Source: Rhizobiales bacterium PAR1
GTDB lineage: Bacteria > Pseudomonadota > Alphaproteobacteria > Rhizobiales > Beijerinckiaceae
DNA length: 64,000 nt
Reading direction: 5' to 3'
Assembly: GCA_002256205.1 (NCBI GenBank)
Contig: NKIW01000008.1
Span: forward strand, 62,001-126,000
The notes under the pieces were generated by a model. That model ran no database searches. It was given only the letters and a program-made list of their open reading frames with translations, and was not told the DNA's origin. Each line of letters begins with the position of its first letter. Position 1 is the first letter of the stretch. A program made the translations under genes and the position numbers. Positions 44,887 through 55,113 of the stretch are shown here, in pieces.

Positions 44887-45405
44887 ATGGCGCGAGATAT
44901 CGCGAGCATGCCTTATCGGCCTTGTGTCGGGATCGCGCTCTTCAATGATGCGGGCAAGGTGTTTGTCGCCCGTCGCCGACCCGACAAGGGGCCGGAATAC
45001 AAGGATCCCGTTTACGAGTGGCAGATGCCGCAGGGCGGCATCGACCCCGGCGAAGACCCCTACGCGGCGGCCTTGCGGGAACTTTATGAAGAAACCAACG
45101 TGCGCTCGGTGAAGCTTCTTTCCGAGGCGAAGGACTGGTTCAACTACGATCTGCCGGTGGATACGCTCGGCAAGGCCCTCAAGGGGCGCTATCGCGGCCA
45201 GACGCAGAAGTGGTTCGCTTTCCGCTTTACCGGCCATGAAAGCGAGATCAACGTGGTGGTGCCCGGCGGCGGTCAGCACAAACCGGAATTCATCGACTGG
45301 CGTTGGGATGATCTTTCGCGCATGCCTGAACTGATTATTCCGTTCAAGCGCGGGGTTTACGAGCGCGTCGTGACAGCCTTTTCGGTGCATACCACAGGCG
45401 TGTGA
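44887..45405 (+). CDS. rppH: RNA pyrophosphohydrolase
   Basis: Nudix hydrolase removing pyrophosphate from mRNA 5' ends. 172 residues; the Nudix box runs from [17 protein letters not shown] to [26 protein letters not shown] and WQMPQGGI are RppH-typical. The ATG at 44887 follows GAGGA; the GTG at 44875 is less likely. Confidence 0.94.
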   Translation: MARDIASMPYRPCVGIALFNDAGKVFVARRRPDKGPEYKDPVYEWQMPQGGIDPGEDPYAAALRELYEETNVRSVKLLSEAKDWFNYDLPVDTLGKALKGRYRGQTQKWFAFRFTGHESEINVVVPGGGQHKPEFIDWRWDDLSRMPELIIPFKRGVYERVVTAFSVHTTGV

Positions 45406-45495
45406 GCCCGCCCTCTCGTATGGCCCGTCGCAATTTCGCTTGTGCGGCCCTTCGGGTTTTTCATCCAGCCGGTGTCTGCTCGGCCGGAAAAGGCA

Positions 45496-45915
45496 CTAGC
45501 CGCGAGCGAAACGCTCCAGAACCTCCTCGGGGATAGGCCTCGATTTAATCGCATCCGGATTATCCGGGTGCTTCCCGACCCAGACGCGCGTCTCCCAGCC
45601 TTCCACAGCCAAGGCTTCGCCCTTGAAGATGCGATGTTCGACATCGAAGCTCGACTTGCGGAATTCTGCGACGCGGCTTTCGATCACGATATCCTCGCCA
45701 TGGCGAGAGGGCATGTGGAACTTCGCGCACGTATCCACCATTGGATAGCCGATCGCGCCGAAGCGCTTGGGCATCTCGGATTTCTTGAAGCCCGCTGCTT
45801 CAAAGAGATGGGCGGTTGAGGCGTCAAAGAAGCCGAAATAGCGCGGATACCAGACGATTCCCGCCGGGTCGCAATCCCCGAATTCGATACGGACAGTGCG
45901 GCGATGGATGAACAT
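45496..45915 (-). CDS. Acyl-CoA thioesterase, 4-hydroxybenzoyl-CoA type
   Basis: Hotdog-fold protein of 139 residues. The motif EFGDCDPAGIVWYPRYFGFF contains the Asp of the 4-hydroxybenzoyl-CoA thioesterase group. It ends 26 bases before the feruloyl-CoA-synthase-like gene in the same direction reversed (it lies downstream of that gene's coding end), so the two likely share regulation. Suggests an aromatic acyl-CoA substrate. Confidence 0.88.
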   Translation of the reverse strand: MFIHRRTVRIEFGDCDPAGIVWYPRYFGFFDASTAHLFEAAGFKKSEMPKRFGAIGYPMVDTCAKFHMPSRHGEDIVIESRVAEFRKSSFDVEHRIFKGEALAVEGWETRVWVGKHPDNPDAIKSRPIPEEVLERFARG

Positions 45916-45941
45916 GCTGGGTCTCCGGGTTGGTCTCGCCG

Positions 45942-47801
45942 TTATGACAGGCAGATGATGCGGGCGGACGGGAGCTCCTGATAGAGCGCCTCGACCTCGC
46001 CCGCGCGGTGTCGGATCACAGCGCGCTGGTTGATCGAGCCCTTATCCGTGATCTCGCCCTTGTCGATCGAAGGAAGATCTTCGAGCAGCAGCGCCCGGAA
46101 GATGCGGTTGGAAGAGCCGGTGGCAGCCTTCGCAAAGGCTTTGAGACGGTCTGAAAATGCTTCCCGAACGGCACGATGCGCGAGAATTTCGGCGGTCGTG
46201 CTCGCGCCGGCGGCGAGCGCGCGGCAGGCCTCGATATCGGGAAAAATCATCGCGCCCGCGTCGTCACGGTCATGCCCGGTTATCACGACGTCTTTCGCTA
46301 GCGGAGCAAAAGCGGTGAGAAACGCGGCCCGGAGCGGGCCGACGCTGACCCAGGTGCCGGTCGCGAGTTTGAAATCCTCTGCGATGCGGCCATCGAACAG
46401 GAAACCGCCCTTGGGATCGCCGGCAGTCGCGAATTTCACGGCATCGCCGAAGCAGTAAAAGCCTTCCTCGTCGAAGGCTTTCGCGGTGAGGTCAGGGTTG
46501 CGCCAATAGCCGGGCGTCACGCATTCTGCCTTCACGCGGATCTCGAGTTTCTCGCCGTTGGGGACGAGTTTCATCGTAACGCCCGCCATGGGGTGCCCCA
46601 TGTTGCCCGGCGCATCGACTGGCATCATGTTCATCAGCGCGGAGGGTGCGGTTTCCGTCGCCCCAAGGCCGGTGACGAAAGGGATCGGTTTGCCGGTGAT
46701 CCGCTTGGCGAGCCGCTGGTAGCCATCCCATGTCACCGGGGACAGGCCGGCGCCAGCATAGAACAGCATCCTGAGGCGCGAGAAAAAGTGCTGCGCGAAG
46801 ACTTCATCCGCTTCGAGATAGGGCAGGAGCGCTTCAAAGCCCTTGGGCACGTTGAAATAGCTCGTGGTGGCGATCTCGCGCAGGTTGGTGACTGTGGCGG
46901 CAATCGCGCCGGGCATTGGCTTTCCGGCATCGATGTATAGCGTGCCGCCATGCACAAGAGTGATGCCGAAATTGTGGTTCGAGCCGAAGGTGTGGTTCCA
47001 CGGCAGCCAATCGACGAGAACTGGCGGCTCTTCGGCGAAAAACGGGAAGCACTGCAAGAGCATGGCCTGATTGATCATCATCATGCCTTGCGTATTGATC
47101 ACCGCCTTGGGCTCGCCCGTTGAACCGGATGTCAGCAGGAACTTCGCGATGGTCTCCGGGCTGACCTTGACGTGTGCCGCGTCGATGCGGGGGCTGGGGG
47201 TGGTCGCGAGCAAAGTCGCGAGAGACATCGCGCTAGCCGCCTCGGCGTTTCGCGTCGCGACGCGCGGGAGGTCCGGCGCAGCAACCGTCTCCAGCGCAGC
47301 CGCAAAAGCCTTACCATCCGAAACGAAGACAAGGCCGGGCGTGAGAAGCTCCATCGCATAGCCGAGCTTGGCAAAATCCTTGGAAACGAGGCTGTAGGGC
47401 GGTGAGATCGGGCAGTAGGGCACGCCGATATGCATCGCGGCCAATGCCATCAGCGCGTGCTCGACATCATTGCCAGACAGGATTGCCAGTGGGCGCTCAG
47501 GCGAGAGATCATAATCGAGAAGCGCAGTTGCAAGGCGCGCGACCTGCTCGGCCGCGTCTTGGTAGGTAAGGCGCCGCCATGCGCCGCTGGTATCACGCTC
47601 GGCGAGAAAGATACGCTCCGGCGCTTCCTCTGCCCAATGGGCGAGGTAATCCGTCAGCGTAGCACCGATCTCCGGGATTTCCGCCGTCGAGCGGACCAGC
47701 ATCGTGCCGTCTGCGCGGGTTTCCATTACTGGATCAAGACGGCCAAGACCACTGGGCCAACGTGGTCCGCTCGGCCAGCGTGGGCCGGTTGAAGCGTTCA
47801 T
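45942..47801 (-). CDS. AMP-dependent acyl-CoA ligase, feruloyl-CoA synthase-like
   Basis: 619 residues. The ATG at 47801 has GGGAGGAA upstream; the open frame continues to 47888 without support. The AMP-binding motif is LLTSGSTGEPKAVINTQGMM, and WLPWNHTFGSNHNFG, TGLGATETAPSA and AEDFKLATGTWVSVGPLR are shared with feruloyl-CoA synthases. The N-terminus carries a short duplicated PRWPSG-PRWPSG. Would activate a hydroxycinnamate or related aryl acid. Confidence 0.85.
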   Translation of the reverse strand: MNASTGPRWPSGPRWPSGLGRLDPVMETRADGTMLVRSTAEIPEIGATLTDYLAHWAEEAPERIFLAERDTSGAWRRLTYQDAAEQVARLATALLDYDLSPERPLAILSGNDVEHALMALAAMHIGVPYCPISPPYSLVSKDFAKLGYAMELLTPGLVFVSDGKAFAAALETVAAPDLPRVATRNAEAASAMSLATLLATTPSPRIDAAHVKVSPETIAKFLLTSGSTGEPKAVINTQGMMMINQAMLLQCFPFFAEEPPVLVDWLPWNHTFGSNHNFGITLVHGGTLYIDAGKPMPGAIAATVTNLREIATTSYFNVPKGFEALLPYLEADEVFAQHFFSRLRMLFYAGAGLSPVTWDGYQRLAKRITGKPIPFVTGLGATETAPSALMNMMPVDAPGNMGHPMAGVTMKLVPNGEKLEIRVKAECVTPGYWRNPDLTAKAFDEEGFYCFGDAVKFATAGDPKGGFLFDGRIAEDFKLATGTWVSVGPLRAAFLTAFAPLAKDVVITGHDRDDAGAMIFPDIEACRALAAGASTTAEILAHRAVREAFSDRLKAFAKAATGSSNRIFRALLLEDLPSIDKGEITDKGSINQRAVIRHRAGEVEALYQELPSARIICLS

Positions 47802-47981
47802 GCGTTTCCTCCCGCGCTTGAGCGCGATGATTTTATCGTGATGGACCATAACCAGTGCTGAGCGGTTTGGGGAAGCCCATTCCGGCATTGACCCGGCCTT
47901 GCCCGCGTGAAACCTTGAGACTAAGCGGCCCGCCAGAGGCTGCTGCGCTATCGGGAAGAAACACGACCGGAGAGGGGTTTC

Positions 47982-50132
47982 ATGGAACGGTCCTTTGCCG
48001 CCGAGATCGAGCTGCTAAAGCTCGGTGAGGGCGAGGTTTTCCATGGCGAAGGCATTCTTGCGGTCACCAAGGCGTTGCTGCAATCCGGTGTTTCCTATGT
48101 CGGCGGGTATCAGGGCGCGCCGGTTTCGCATCTTCTTGATGTGATGGTGCAGGCGAAAGACGACATGGCGGCGCTCGGCGTTCATGTCGAGGCCTGCACG
48201 AATGAGGCTTCCGCCGCTGCGATGCTTGGCGCCTCGATCATGTATCCCGTGCGCGGCGCGGTGACGTGGAAATCCATCGTTGGCACCAATGTTGCGGCAG
48301 ATGCGCTTTCTAACCTTGCCTCGCCCGGCGTGAAGGGCGGTGCGCTGATCATCGTCGGCGAGGATTACGGTGAGGGCGCTTCGGTCATTCAGGAGCGGAC
48401 GCATGCCTATGCCTTGAAATCGACGCTCTGGTTGATGGATCCGCGCCCGAACTTGCCGACAATCGTGCGTTGCGTTGAGAAGGCATTCGAACTTTCCGAG
48501 GCTTCAAACACGCCGGTGATCATGGAGCTGCGTATCCGCGCCTGCCATGTGCAAGGCAGTTTCGTCGCCAAGAACAACGTGGCACCCGCGATCTCTACCC
48601 GGAATCGCCTCGCGGAGCCTGCGCCCCATAACTACGAGACGCTGGCGCATCCGCCCGTCACCTACGGACAGGAAAAGAAGAAATATGATCAGCGCATGCC
48701 CGCTGCTCGGAAATTCATCCTCGAAGCGGGGCTCAACGAGCGCTTCGACGGGCGACACGGTGATGTCGGCATCATCGTACAGGGCGGGATCACCAATTCG
48801 CTGATCCGCGCGATGCAGGAGATCGGCCTCGCGGATGCTGAGGGGCGACCGGATATCCCGATGCTCGTGCTCAATGTCGTCAACCCGCTGGTGCCGGAGG
48901 AGATCACCGGATTTGCCGCCGGCAAGCGCGCCATCATCGTGATGGAGGAGGGGCAGCCGGAATATCTCGAGCATGAGATCGGCTCGATCCTGCGCCGCGC
49001 CGACCTCAACACGCGGCTTCACGGTAAAGATATGCTCCCGATGGCCGGGGAGTATACCTCCGAGGTGATGCTGGCTGGCCTCGCGAAGTTCCTCAAGGCC
49101 GAGGTTCCGGCGCTCTCCAACCTCGGCGATGGCGGCTATGCCGAGGAAATTGCAGATCTCAGGGCGCGTGCTGTAGCGCTCCTCGGTGGCCATGCGCCGC
49201 CGCGCCCGCCGACCTTCTGCACCGGTTGTCCCGAACGCCCGTTTTTCTCGGCGCTGAAGCTCGCGACGAAAGAAACCGGGATGGTGCATGTCTCGGCGGA
49301 TATCGGCTGCCATGCCTTCGGCACTTTCGCGCCGTTCTCGTTCGGCAATTCCATTCTGGGCTACGGGATGAGCCTCGCCTCCAGCGCAGGCGTCACCAGC
49401 TTTTCCGGTCGGCGGCCTATCGCCATCATGGGCGATGGCGGCTTCTGGCATAACGGCCTGCTTTCGGGCGTAACATCACGGCTCCTCAACAAGTCTGACG
49501 GCGTGCTGGTGGTGATGAAAAACGGCTATACCTCCGCGACAGGAACGCAGGATCTCGTCTCCTCGCCCGCCGCTGGCGCGAAGCTTGCGGCGGCGGAAAA
49601 AAGCGCAACCGCCTCGGAACGTACCATCGAGAACACACTCGCGGGCATCGGCGTGAAGTGGCTCAAAACCGTGCACACGTACCGTGTCTCAGAAATGAAG
49701 GCGGCGCTTCAGGATGCGATCACCAGTCCCGAGAAGGGCCTCAAGGTGATCGTCGCGGAAGGCGAATGCCAGCTAGAACGACAGCGGCGCATCCGTCCCT
49801 TGCGCGCAGCAGCGCTCGAAAAGGGCGAGCGTGTGGTCCGCACGCGCTACGGTGTCGATGACGAAACCTGCACCGGGGATCACTCCTGCATCCGCCTCTC
49901 GGGTTGCCCAACGCTGACGGTGAAAACCTCTACCGATCCCCTCAAGACCGATCCGGTCGCGCATGTCACCAATGGGTGCGTCGGCTGCGGGCTTTGCGGC
50001 GAGAATGCCCATGCCGCAACGCTCTGCCCCTCGTTCTATCGGGCAGAGATTATCTCCAATCCGGGCCCCTTCGAGCGTCTCATGGGACGACTGCGGGGCT
50101 GGTTCACCGGCATTAAGCAGGTCGCGGCATGA
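47982..50132 (+). CDS. iorA: Indolepyruvate ferredoxin oxidoreductase, alpha subunit
   Basis: Thiamine-diphosphate enzyme that decarboxylates aryl-pyruvates to aryl-acetyl-CoA. 716 residues: pyrimidine-binding and transketolase-like domains, CTGCPERPFFSALK (cluster-associated), the TPP segment IAIMGDGGFWHNGLLSG, and a C-terminal ferredoxin-like region with CTGDHSC and CVGCGLCGENA. Followed 10 bases later by the beta subunit. Divergent from the ligase gene, sharing a 180-base promoter region. Confidence 0.92.
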   Translation: MERSFAAEIELLKLGEGEVFHGEGILAVTKALLQSGVSYVGGYQGAPVSHLLDVMVQAKDDMAALGVHVEACTNEASAAAMLGASIMYPVRGAVTWKSIVGTNVAADALSNLASPGVKGGALIIVGEDYGEGASVIQERTHAYALKSTLWLMDPRPNLPTIVRCVEKAFELSEASNTPVIMELRIRACHVQGSFVAKNNVAPAISTRNRLAEPAPHNYETLAHPPVTYGQEKKKYDQRMPAARKFILEAGLNERFDGRHGDVGIIVQGGITNSLIRAMQEIGLADAEGRPDIPMLVLNVVNPLVPEEITGFAAGKRAIIVMEEGQPEYLEHEIGSILRRADLNTRLHGKDMLPMAGEYTSEVMLAGLAKFLKAEVPALSNLGDGGYAEEIADLRARAVALLGGHAPPRPPTFCTGCPERPFFSALKLATKETGMVHVSADIGCHAFGTFAPFSFGNSILGYGMSLASSAGVTSFSGRRPIAIMGDGGFWHNGLLSGVTSRLLNKSDGVLVVMKNGYTSATGTQDLVSSPAAGAKLAAAEKSATASERTIENTLAGIGVKWLKTVHTYRVSEMKAALQDAITSPEKGLKVIVAEGECQLERQRRIRPLRAAALEKGERVVRTRYGVDDETCTGDHSCIRLSGCPTLTVKTSTDPLKTDPVAHVTNGCVGCGLCGENAHAATLCPSFYRAEIISNPGPFERLMGRLRGWFTGIKQVAA

Positions 50133-50142
50133 GGAACCTGGC

Positions 50143-51594
50143 ATGAGCGCTTCGGCTTCCTCCGGCACAATTTCCATCCTCATCGCGGCGCTCGGCGGCG
50201 AGGGCGGCGGCGTGCTCATGAACTGGATTGTTGATTGTGCGATTGCCGCCGGTATGCCGGTGCAATCGACCTCTGTGCCGGGCGTCGCGCAGCGCACCGG
50301 CTCGACGAGTTACTACATCGAGATCGGCGAAAAGGGCGGCATCGCACCGGTGTTCGCGCTGGTGCCGATGGCGGGGCGCGTCGATGTCGTGATCGCGAGC
50401 GAGCTTGCCGAAGCCGGGCGGATGCTCGAACGCGGCTTCGTCAGCCCGAACCGCACGACACTGATCACCGGCACTGCGCGGGTCCTGACAACTGCCGAGA
50501 AAATGCAGATGGCGGACGGGCGTTTTCCTTCGGAGCGCATCCTTGAAGCCGGTGCTGCCCTGGCGAAGCGTTTCCTGCCGCTCGACTTCGAGGGAATCAC
50601 GCGGCAGGCGGGCACTGTCGTTTCCGCGCCGATGTTCGGGGCGCTCGCAGGCGCGGGCGTATTCCCGTGGAGCCGTGAGGCTTGTGAAGCGATGCTGGTG
50701 AACGGGCGCGGCGCGAAGGCCTCGCTCGCGGGCTTTGCTGCGGCCTATGCGGCGGTTGGCGGTGAGGCGAAAGCAGCTCCGCTGGTCGCGCCGCCACCAG
50801 ATGTCCGCACGTTAGGGCGTGATCGCTGCCGGGACTATATGGATCAGGCCTACGCCGACCTTTTCGAGGCCCGTATAGCGCGCCTCTCCCGCGCTGCCGG
50901 CGATCTTGCGGACCCACTCCGCGCCCATGCGCTCGAAGAAGCGACGCGCCGCCTCGCGCTGTGGATGACCTATGAGGATATTCCACGTGTGGCGGATCTC
51001 AAGACGCGTCCCGAGCGCTTCACGCGTATTGCCCGCGAGGCAGAAATGCGCGAGGGCCAGCTTCTCAAGGTCGCGGACCTATTCAAACCGGGTGTGGAAG
51101 AACTCGCGGCGATGCTGCCGGTGCGCTGGGGTGAATGGCTGATGACGCATCACCGCAAGGGCGGTCAGGTGCCGTTTCTCGGCAAAGGCATGCACCTTGG
51201 CTCGACCACCATCGTCGGCCACCTTGCACTGAAGTTTCTCGCGCGGATGGGACGTCTCAGACGGCGTTCGCTCCGTTTCCGGGATGAACAGGCGGCGATT
51301 GAACAATGGCTCGGGGCGATGGAAAAAGCGCTTCCTGCCGCGCCTGCCTATGCCGGGGCGCTTGCCGAACTGCCGCGCCTTCTCAAGGGCTATGGCGAGA
51401 CGCAGGCACGCGGCCTTGCGAACTATAAAGCGATTTTCTCGACGCTTGTGACGCCTATCCTTGCGTGTGACGTCGAGGATGCCGATGCGCCCGCCCTGCG
51501 CAAGGCCATTGGCGCTGCGCTCGCTGATCCAGACGGCGTAGCGCTTTCCGCTACGCTTGCACCGCCATCCGCCCAACCCATGGTTGCCGAATGA
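50143..51594 (+). CDS. Indolepyruvate oxidoreductase, beta subunit family protein
   Basis: 483 residues, about twice the length of archaeal IorB. The N-terminal ~200 residues are the gamma/catalytic domain (ISILIAALGGEGGGVLMNWI, VPGVAQRTGSTSYY); the rest resembles the extra C-terminal region of single-chain proteobacterial IOR. The ATG at 50143 with TGAGGA upstream is used, though the frame is open inside iorA. Stop overlaps the next ATG. Confidence 0.9.
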   Translation: MSASASSGTISILIAALGGEGGGVLMNWIVDCAIAAGMPVQSTSVPGVAQRTGSTSYYIEIGEKGGIAPVFALVPMAGRVDVVIASELAEAGRMLERGFVSPNRTTLITGTARVLTTAEKMQMADGRFPSERILEAGAALAKRFLPLDFEGITRQAGTVVSAPMFGALAGAGVFPWSREACEAMLVNGRGAKASLAGFAAAYAAVGGEAKAAPLVAPPPDVRTLGRDRCRDYMDQAYADLFEARIARLSRAAGDLADPLRAHALEEATRRLALWMTYEDIPRVADLKTRPERFTRIAREAEMREGQLLKVADLFKPGVEELAAMLPVRWGEWLMTHHRKGGQVPFLGKGMHLGSTTIVGHLALKFLARMGRLRRRSLRFRDEQAAIEQWLGAMEKALPAAPAYAGALAELPRLLKGYGETQARGLANYKAIFSTLVTPILACDVEDADAPALRKAIGAALADPDGVALSATLAPPSAQPMVAE

Positions 51595-52061
51595 CCGACC
51601 CGATCACCACGCCCCACTTGCTCCATGCCTTCGATGTCGTGGCGGAGGTCGCCGCACCGGTCGAGGTCGGTGATACCCCGCTCGGCGCGCGGCGGCTGAT
51701 CCCGATTCTGGCAGGCAGCGTCAGTGGGCCGAAGCTCTCGGGCAAGCTCATTCCGGGCGGGGTCGATTACCAGATCATCCGCGCTGACGGGCTCGCGGAT
51801 ATTCACGCGCGCTATGTGATCGAGACCGGGAGCGGCGCGCGGGTTTATGTCGAAAACACCGGGATCCGCCACGGCCCGCCGGAAGCGATGGCGCGGCTCA
51901 GGCGCGGCGAGCCGGTTGATCCGGCGCTGATCTATTTCCGCGCAACGCCGAAATTCGAGACCGCCGATCCTGAACTCGCCTGGCTGATGCGCTCGATCTT
52001 CGTCTGCTCCGGCGCGCGCTTCCCCGACAAGGTGGTGCTCCGGATGTTCGAGGTGACATAA
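51591..52061 (+). CDS. DUF3237 domain protein
   Basis: 156 residues with the DUF3237 pattern: LGARRLIPILAGSVSGPKL, GGVDYQIIRADGLADIHARY and the C-terminal FRATPKFETADPELAWL. The ATG overlaps the iorB-like stop (ATGA). The family is common next to aromatic catabolic genes; function not established. Confidence 0.88.
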   Translation: MTDPITTPHLLHAFDVVAEVAAPVEVGDTPLGARRLIPILAGSVSGPKLSGKLIPGGVDYQIIRADGLADIHARYVIETGSGARVYVENTGIRHGPPEAMARLRRGEPVDPALIYFRATPKFETADPELAWLMRSIFVCSGARFPDKVVLRMFEVT

Positions 52062-52185
52062 TGAATGCATTCAGTTCATTTGAACCGGGCATTCGTGAAT
52101 GATTTAGGCTTGTCCAGGTCCGCGTGATCGGACACTCTTGGTTATCAACGATAACGGTCAAAAGACCGATCTCATGGAGGAACGC

Positions 52186-53208
52186 ATGAAGGCCCTGAAA
52201 AGACTCGCTGCTCTCTCGTTCGCTGCCCTGCTGCCGGTGATGGCTGCTGCGCAGGACAAGCCCGTCTCGCTCAAGCTGGCGCATTGGGTGCCGCCGAGCC
52301 ATCCCCTGCAGAAGGCGATGGAAGAATGGCTCGCTTCGATCACCAAGGCCTCCGGCGGGACGATCACCGGCTCGGTGTTCCCGGCTCAGCAGCTCGGCAA
52401 GGCCTTCGACCACTACGACATGGCGCGCGATGGCATCGCGGATGTCACCTACGTCAATCCGGGCTATCAGCCAGGCCGCTTCCCGATCATCGCGGCGGGC
52501 GAACTGCCGTTCCTTATCGCGGATGCCAAGGGCGGCTCGCAGGCACTCGACGCCTGGTATCGCGCCTATGCCGAAAAGGAAATGAAGGACGTCAAGTTCT
52601 GCCTCGCCTTCGTACATGATCCCGGCGCGATCCACTCGCGCACCAAGAAGGTGATGGTGCCGGAAGACATCAAGGGCATGAAAATCCGTCCGGCCCATGC
52701 TACGATCGCGACCTTTGTGACGCAGCTTGGCGGCACCAATGTGCAATCCGGTGCGCCGGAAGTGCGCGACCTTCTCGAAAAGGGTGTTGCGGATGCCGTG
52801 ACCTTCCCGTGGGGCTCGGTGATCCTGTTCGGGGCCGACAAGGTGGTGAAATACCACATGGACGTGCCGCTCTATGTCACCACCTTCACCTGGGTGATGA
52901 ACAAGGACAAATACAACGCCATGTCCGCCGGTCAGAAAAAGGTGATCGACGATCACTGCAATAATGATTGGGCGCTCAAGGTTTCCGCGCCGTGGACCGA
53001 TTTCGAATTTGGCGGGCGCGCCAAGCTCAAGGCCGATCCGGCGCATGAGGTCTATTCCATTTCCGCTGATCAGGCGGCGGCATGGAAAAAGGCAGCGCAG
53101 CCGCTCGTTGATTCCTGGGCTGCCAACGTCAAGAAGACCGGCGCCGACCCGGACAAGGTGCTGGGTGATCTCAAGGCCGCTGTCGTCAAGTTCGGCGCCG
53201 CGTTCTGA
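52186..53208 (+). CDS. TRAP transporter substrate-binding protein DctP
   Basis: 340 residues with a signal peptide (LKRLAALSFAALLPVMAAAQ). VSLKLAHWVPPSHPLQKAM and the later DIKGMKIRPAHATIATFV match DctP-type C4-dicarboxylate or aryl-acid binding proteins. GGAGG precedes the ATG at 52186. Followed by a hairpin and then DctQ and DctM. Confidence 0.93.
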   Translation: MKALKRLAALSFAALLPVMAAAQDKPVSLKLAHWVPPSHPLQKAMEEWLASITKASGGTITGSVFPAQQLGKAFDHYDMARDGIADVTYVNPGYQPGRFPIIAAGELPFLIADAKGGSQALDAWYRAYAEKEMKDVKFCLAFVHDPGAIHSRTKKVMVPEDIKGMKIRPAHATIATFVTQLGGTNVQSGAPEVRDLLEKGVADAVTFPWGSVILFGADKVVKYHMDVPLYVTTFTWVMNKDKYNAMSAGQKKVIDDHCNNDWALKVSAPWTDFEFGGRAKLKADPAHEVYSISADQAAAWKKAAQPLVDSWAANVKKTGADPDKVLGDLKAAVVKFGAAF

Positions 53209-53228
53209 TCCTTCGCCTTTGAGACCAC

Positions 53229-53264
53229 GGCAGAGGGGCGCGCTCGCGCGCCTCTGCCCTTTTT
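53229..53264 (+). terminator. Hairpin between dctP- and dctQ-type genes
   Basis: GGCAGAGG pairs with CCTCTGCC, enclosing a GC-rich loop, and is followed by a T-run (CTTTTTC). It probably attenuates transcription so the binding protein is made in excess over the permeases. Confidence 0.75.
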
Positions 53265-53298
53265 CGCCCGCACTCCTGACGGACGGGGAGCACGCCCC

Positions 53299-53805
53299 AT
53301 GAAAACCAATAGCATGGATCGCTTCATCAGCGCGATCGAGTGGACAGCCGCGATCTTTGTCGGGCTGGTCGCCGCAGATATCTTCATCTCGGTGCTGCTG
53401 CGCTATTTTTTCTCCACCTCGATCCCCGATAGCTATGATTTCGGTCGGCTTCTACTTGGCATCCTGATCTTCTGGGGCATTGCGGCGACGAGCTATCGCG
53501 GCACGCATATCACGGTGGATCTGTTGTGGTCTGCCGCCGGACCGCGTCAGAAGCGCTGGATCGATGTGTTCGCGACGCTGGTGCTGCTCTTCGTCGTCAC
53601 GGTGCAGACCATCATGCTCTACGACAAGGTGACGACGACCTATAACGACAATGTCCGCACCTTCGATCTGCAATTGCCGACATGGCCGTTCTTTCTCGTC
53701 GCGTGGCTCGGCGATGTCTCGGCCTGCGTGCTGATCGCCATCCGGACCTGGCGGCTCATCTTCCAGCCGGAGATGTTCGACTCCGCTGGCCACATCAAAG
53801 AGTAA
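53299..53805 (+). CDS. TRAP transporter small permease DctQ
   Basis: 168 residues with four hydrophobic segments; RYFFSTSIPDSYDFGRLLLG and the GIAATSYRGTHITVDLL stretch are the DctQ signature. Six bases before the large permease. Confidence 0.9.
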   Translation: MKTNSMDRFISAIEWTAAIFVGLVAADIFISVLLRYFFSTSIPDSYDFGRLLLGILIFWGIAATSYRGTHITVDLLWSAAGPRQKRWIDVFATLVLLFVVTVQTIMLYDKVTTTYNDNVRTFDLQLPTWPFFLVAWLGDVSACVLIAIRTWRLIFQPEMFDSAGHIKE

Positions 53806-53811
53806 CCGCCG

Positions 53812-55110
53812 ATGAGCACCAATCTTGTGGCCGTTCTCGGCTTTGTGAGCCTTTTCGCCCTGATGCTCCTGCGCGTGCCGGTCGGCATGGCGATGGGGCT
53901 CGTGGGAGTGACGGGCTTTGCCTATCTTGTCAGCCCGGCGGCGGCGCTGAAGCTCATTGGCCAGACCTCGATGCGCACAGTGACGGATTATGCCTTCGGC
54001 GTGATCCCGATGTTCCTGCTGATGGGGGCGTTTGTCACCAATTCCGGCATGAGCCGCGAGTTGTTCCGCGCGGCGAATGCCTTTCTCGGGCATCTGCGCG
54101 GCGGCCTCGGTTTTGCGACCGTGGGCGCCTGCGGGTTTTTCGCCGCGATTTCCGGTTCGTCCGTCGCGACGGCGGCGACGTTTTCGACCGTGGCTTATCC
54201 CGAGATGCGGCGCTTCAACTATCCCCAGAGCTTTGCGACCGGCGTTATCGCAGCCGGTGGTACGCTCGGCGCGATGCTGCCACCTTCCACTGTGCTGGCG
54301 GTCTATGGCGTCATCACCGAGCAGGATATCGGCAAGCTCTTTATGGCCGGTGTGATGCCCGGCTTGCTCGCGATTGCGATGTATATCTTCACGATCTATC
54401 TCATCGGCAAGTTCCGGCCCGGCTTCCTGCCGGAGGGGCCGCGCGCGAGCGGGGCCGAGCGCCTCGCGGCGATCAAGGAAATCTGGGCGCCGGTGTTGCT
54501 GTTCATTTTCGTGATCGGCGGGCTCTACGCCGGCCTCTTCACACCAACGGAAGCGGGGGGCATGGGCGCCTCCGGTGCTTTCATCATCGGTGTGGTGCGC
54601 AGGCGGCTCAACCGTGATCTCATTCTGAAATCGCTGCTTCAGGCAACACGGACGGCAGCGGCCGTGTTCACGATCCTGATCGGCGCGCTGATCTTTGGCT
54701 ATTTCCTCACCATCACCCAGACGCCACAGAAGATCACGGCGTTCTTCACCGAACTTGGGCTCGGGCGCTACGCGGTGCTGGCGCTGATCCTCGCGACCTA
54801 CCTGCTGCTCGGATGCCTGATGGACGCCATGGCAATGGTGATCCTCACCGTGCCGATTGTCTTCCCGGTGATGATGGCGATGGGGTTTGACCCGATCTGG
54901 TTCGGCATCATCGTGGTGATGACGGTGGAACTCGGCCTCATTCACCCCCCGGTGGGGATGAATGTCTTCGTGATCAAGAGCGTGATCCCGGATGTGACCT
55001 TCTCGACGATCTTCAAGGGCGTGATCCCCTTCATCATCACGGATCTCATCCGGCTTGTGATCCTGATTGCCTTCCCGGTCATCGCACTCTGGCTGCCGAG
55101 CCGGATGTAA
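53812..55110 (+). CDS. TRAP transporter large permease DctM
   Basis: 432 residues with about eleven or twelve hydrophobic segments. FGVIPMFLLMGAFVTNSGMS and GYFLTITQTPQKITAFF lie in the conserved core and LIHPPVGMNVFVIKSV is near the C-terminus. Sodium-driven importer together with the neighbouring DctQ and DctP. Confidence 0.94.
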   Translation: MSTNLVAVLGFVSLFALMLLRVPVGMAMGLVGVTGFAYLVSPAAALKLIGQTSMRTVTDYAFGVIPMFLLMGAFVTNSGMSRELFRAANAFLGHLRGGLGFATVGACGFFAAISGSSVATAATFSTVAYPEMRRFNYPQSFATGVIAAGGTLGAMLPPSTVLAVYGVITEQDIGKLFMAGVMPGLLAIAMYIFTIYLIGKFRPGFLPEGPRASGAERLAAIKEIWAPVLLFIFVIGGLYAGLFTPTEAGGMGASGAFIIGVVRRRLNRDLILKSLLQATRTAAAVFTILIGALIFGYFLTITQTPQKITAFFTELGLGRYAVLALILATYLLLGCLMDAMAMVILTVPIVFPVMMAMGFDPIWFGIIVVMTVELGLIHPPVGMNVFVIKSVIPDVTFSTIFKGVIPFIITDLIRLVILIAFPVIALWLPSRM

Positions 55111-55113
55111 AAA

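Noticed and set aside
53452-54945. 497-codon minus-strand frame across the TRAP permeases
   Set aside because: Very His/Arg/Glu-rich low-complexity translation, typical antisense shadow of membrane protein genes.
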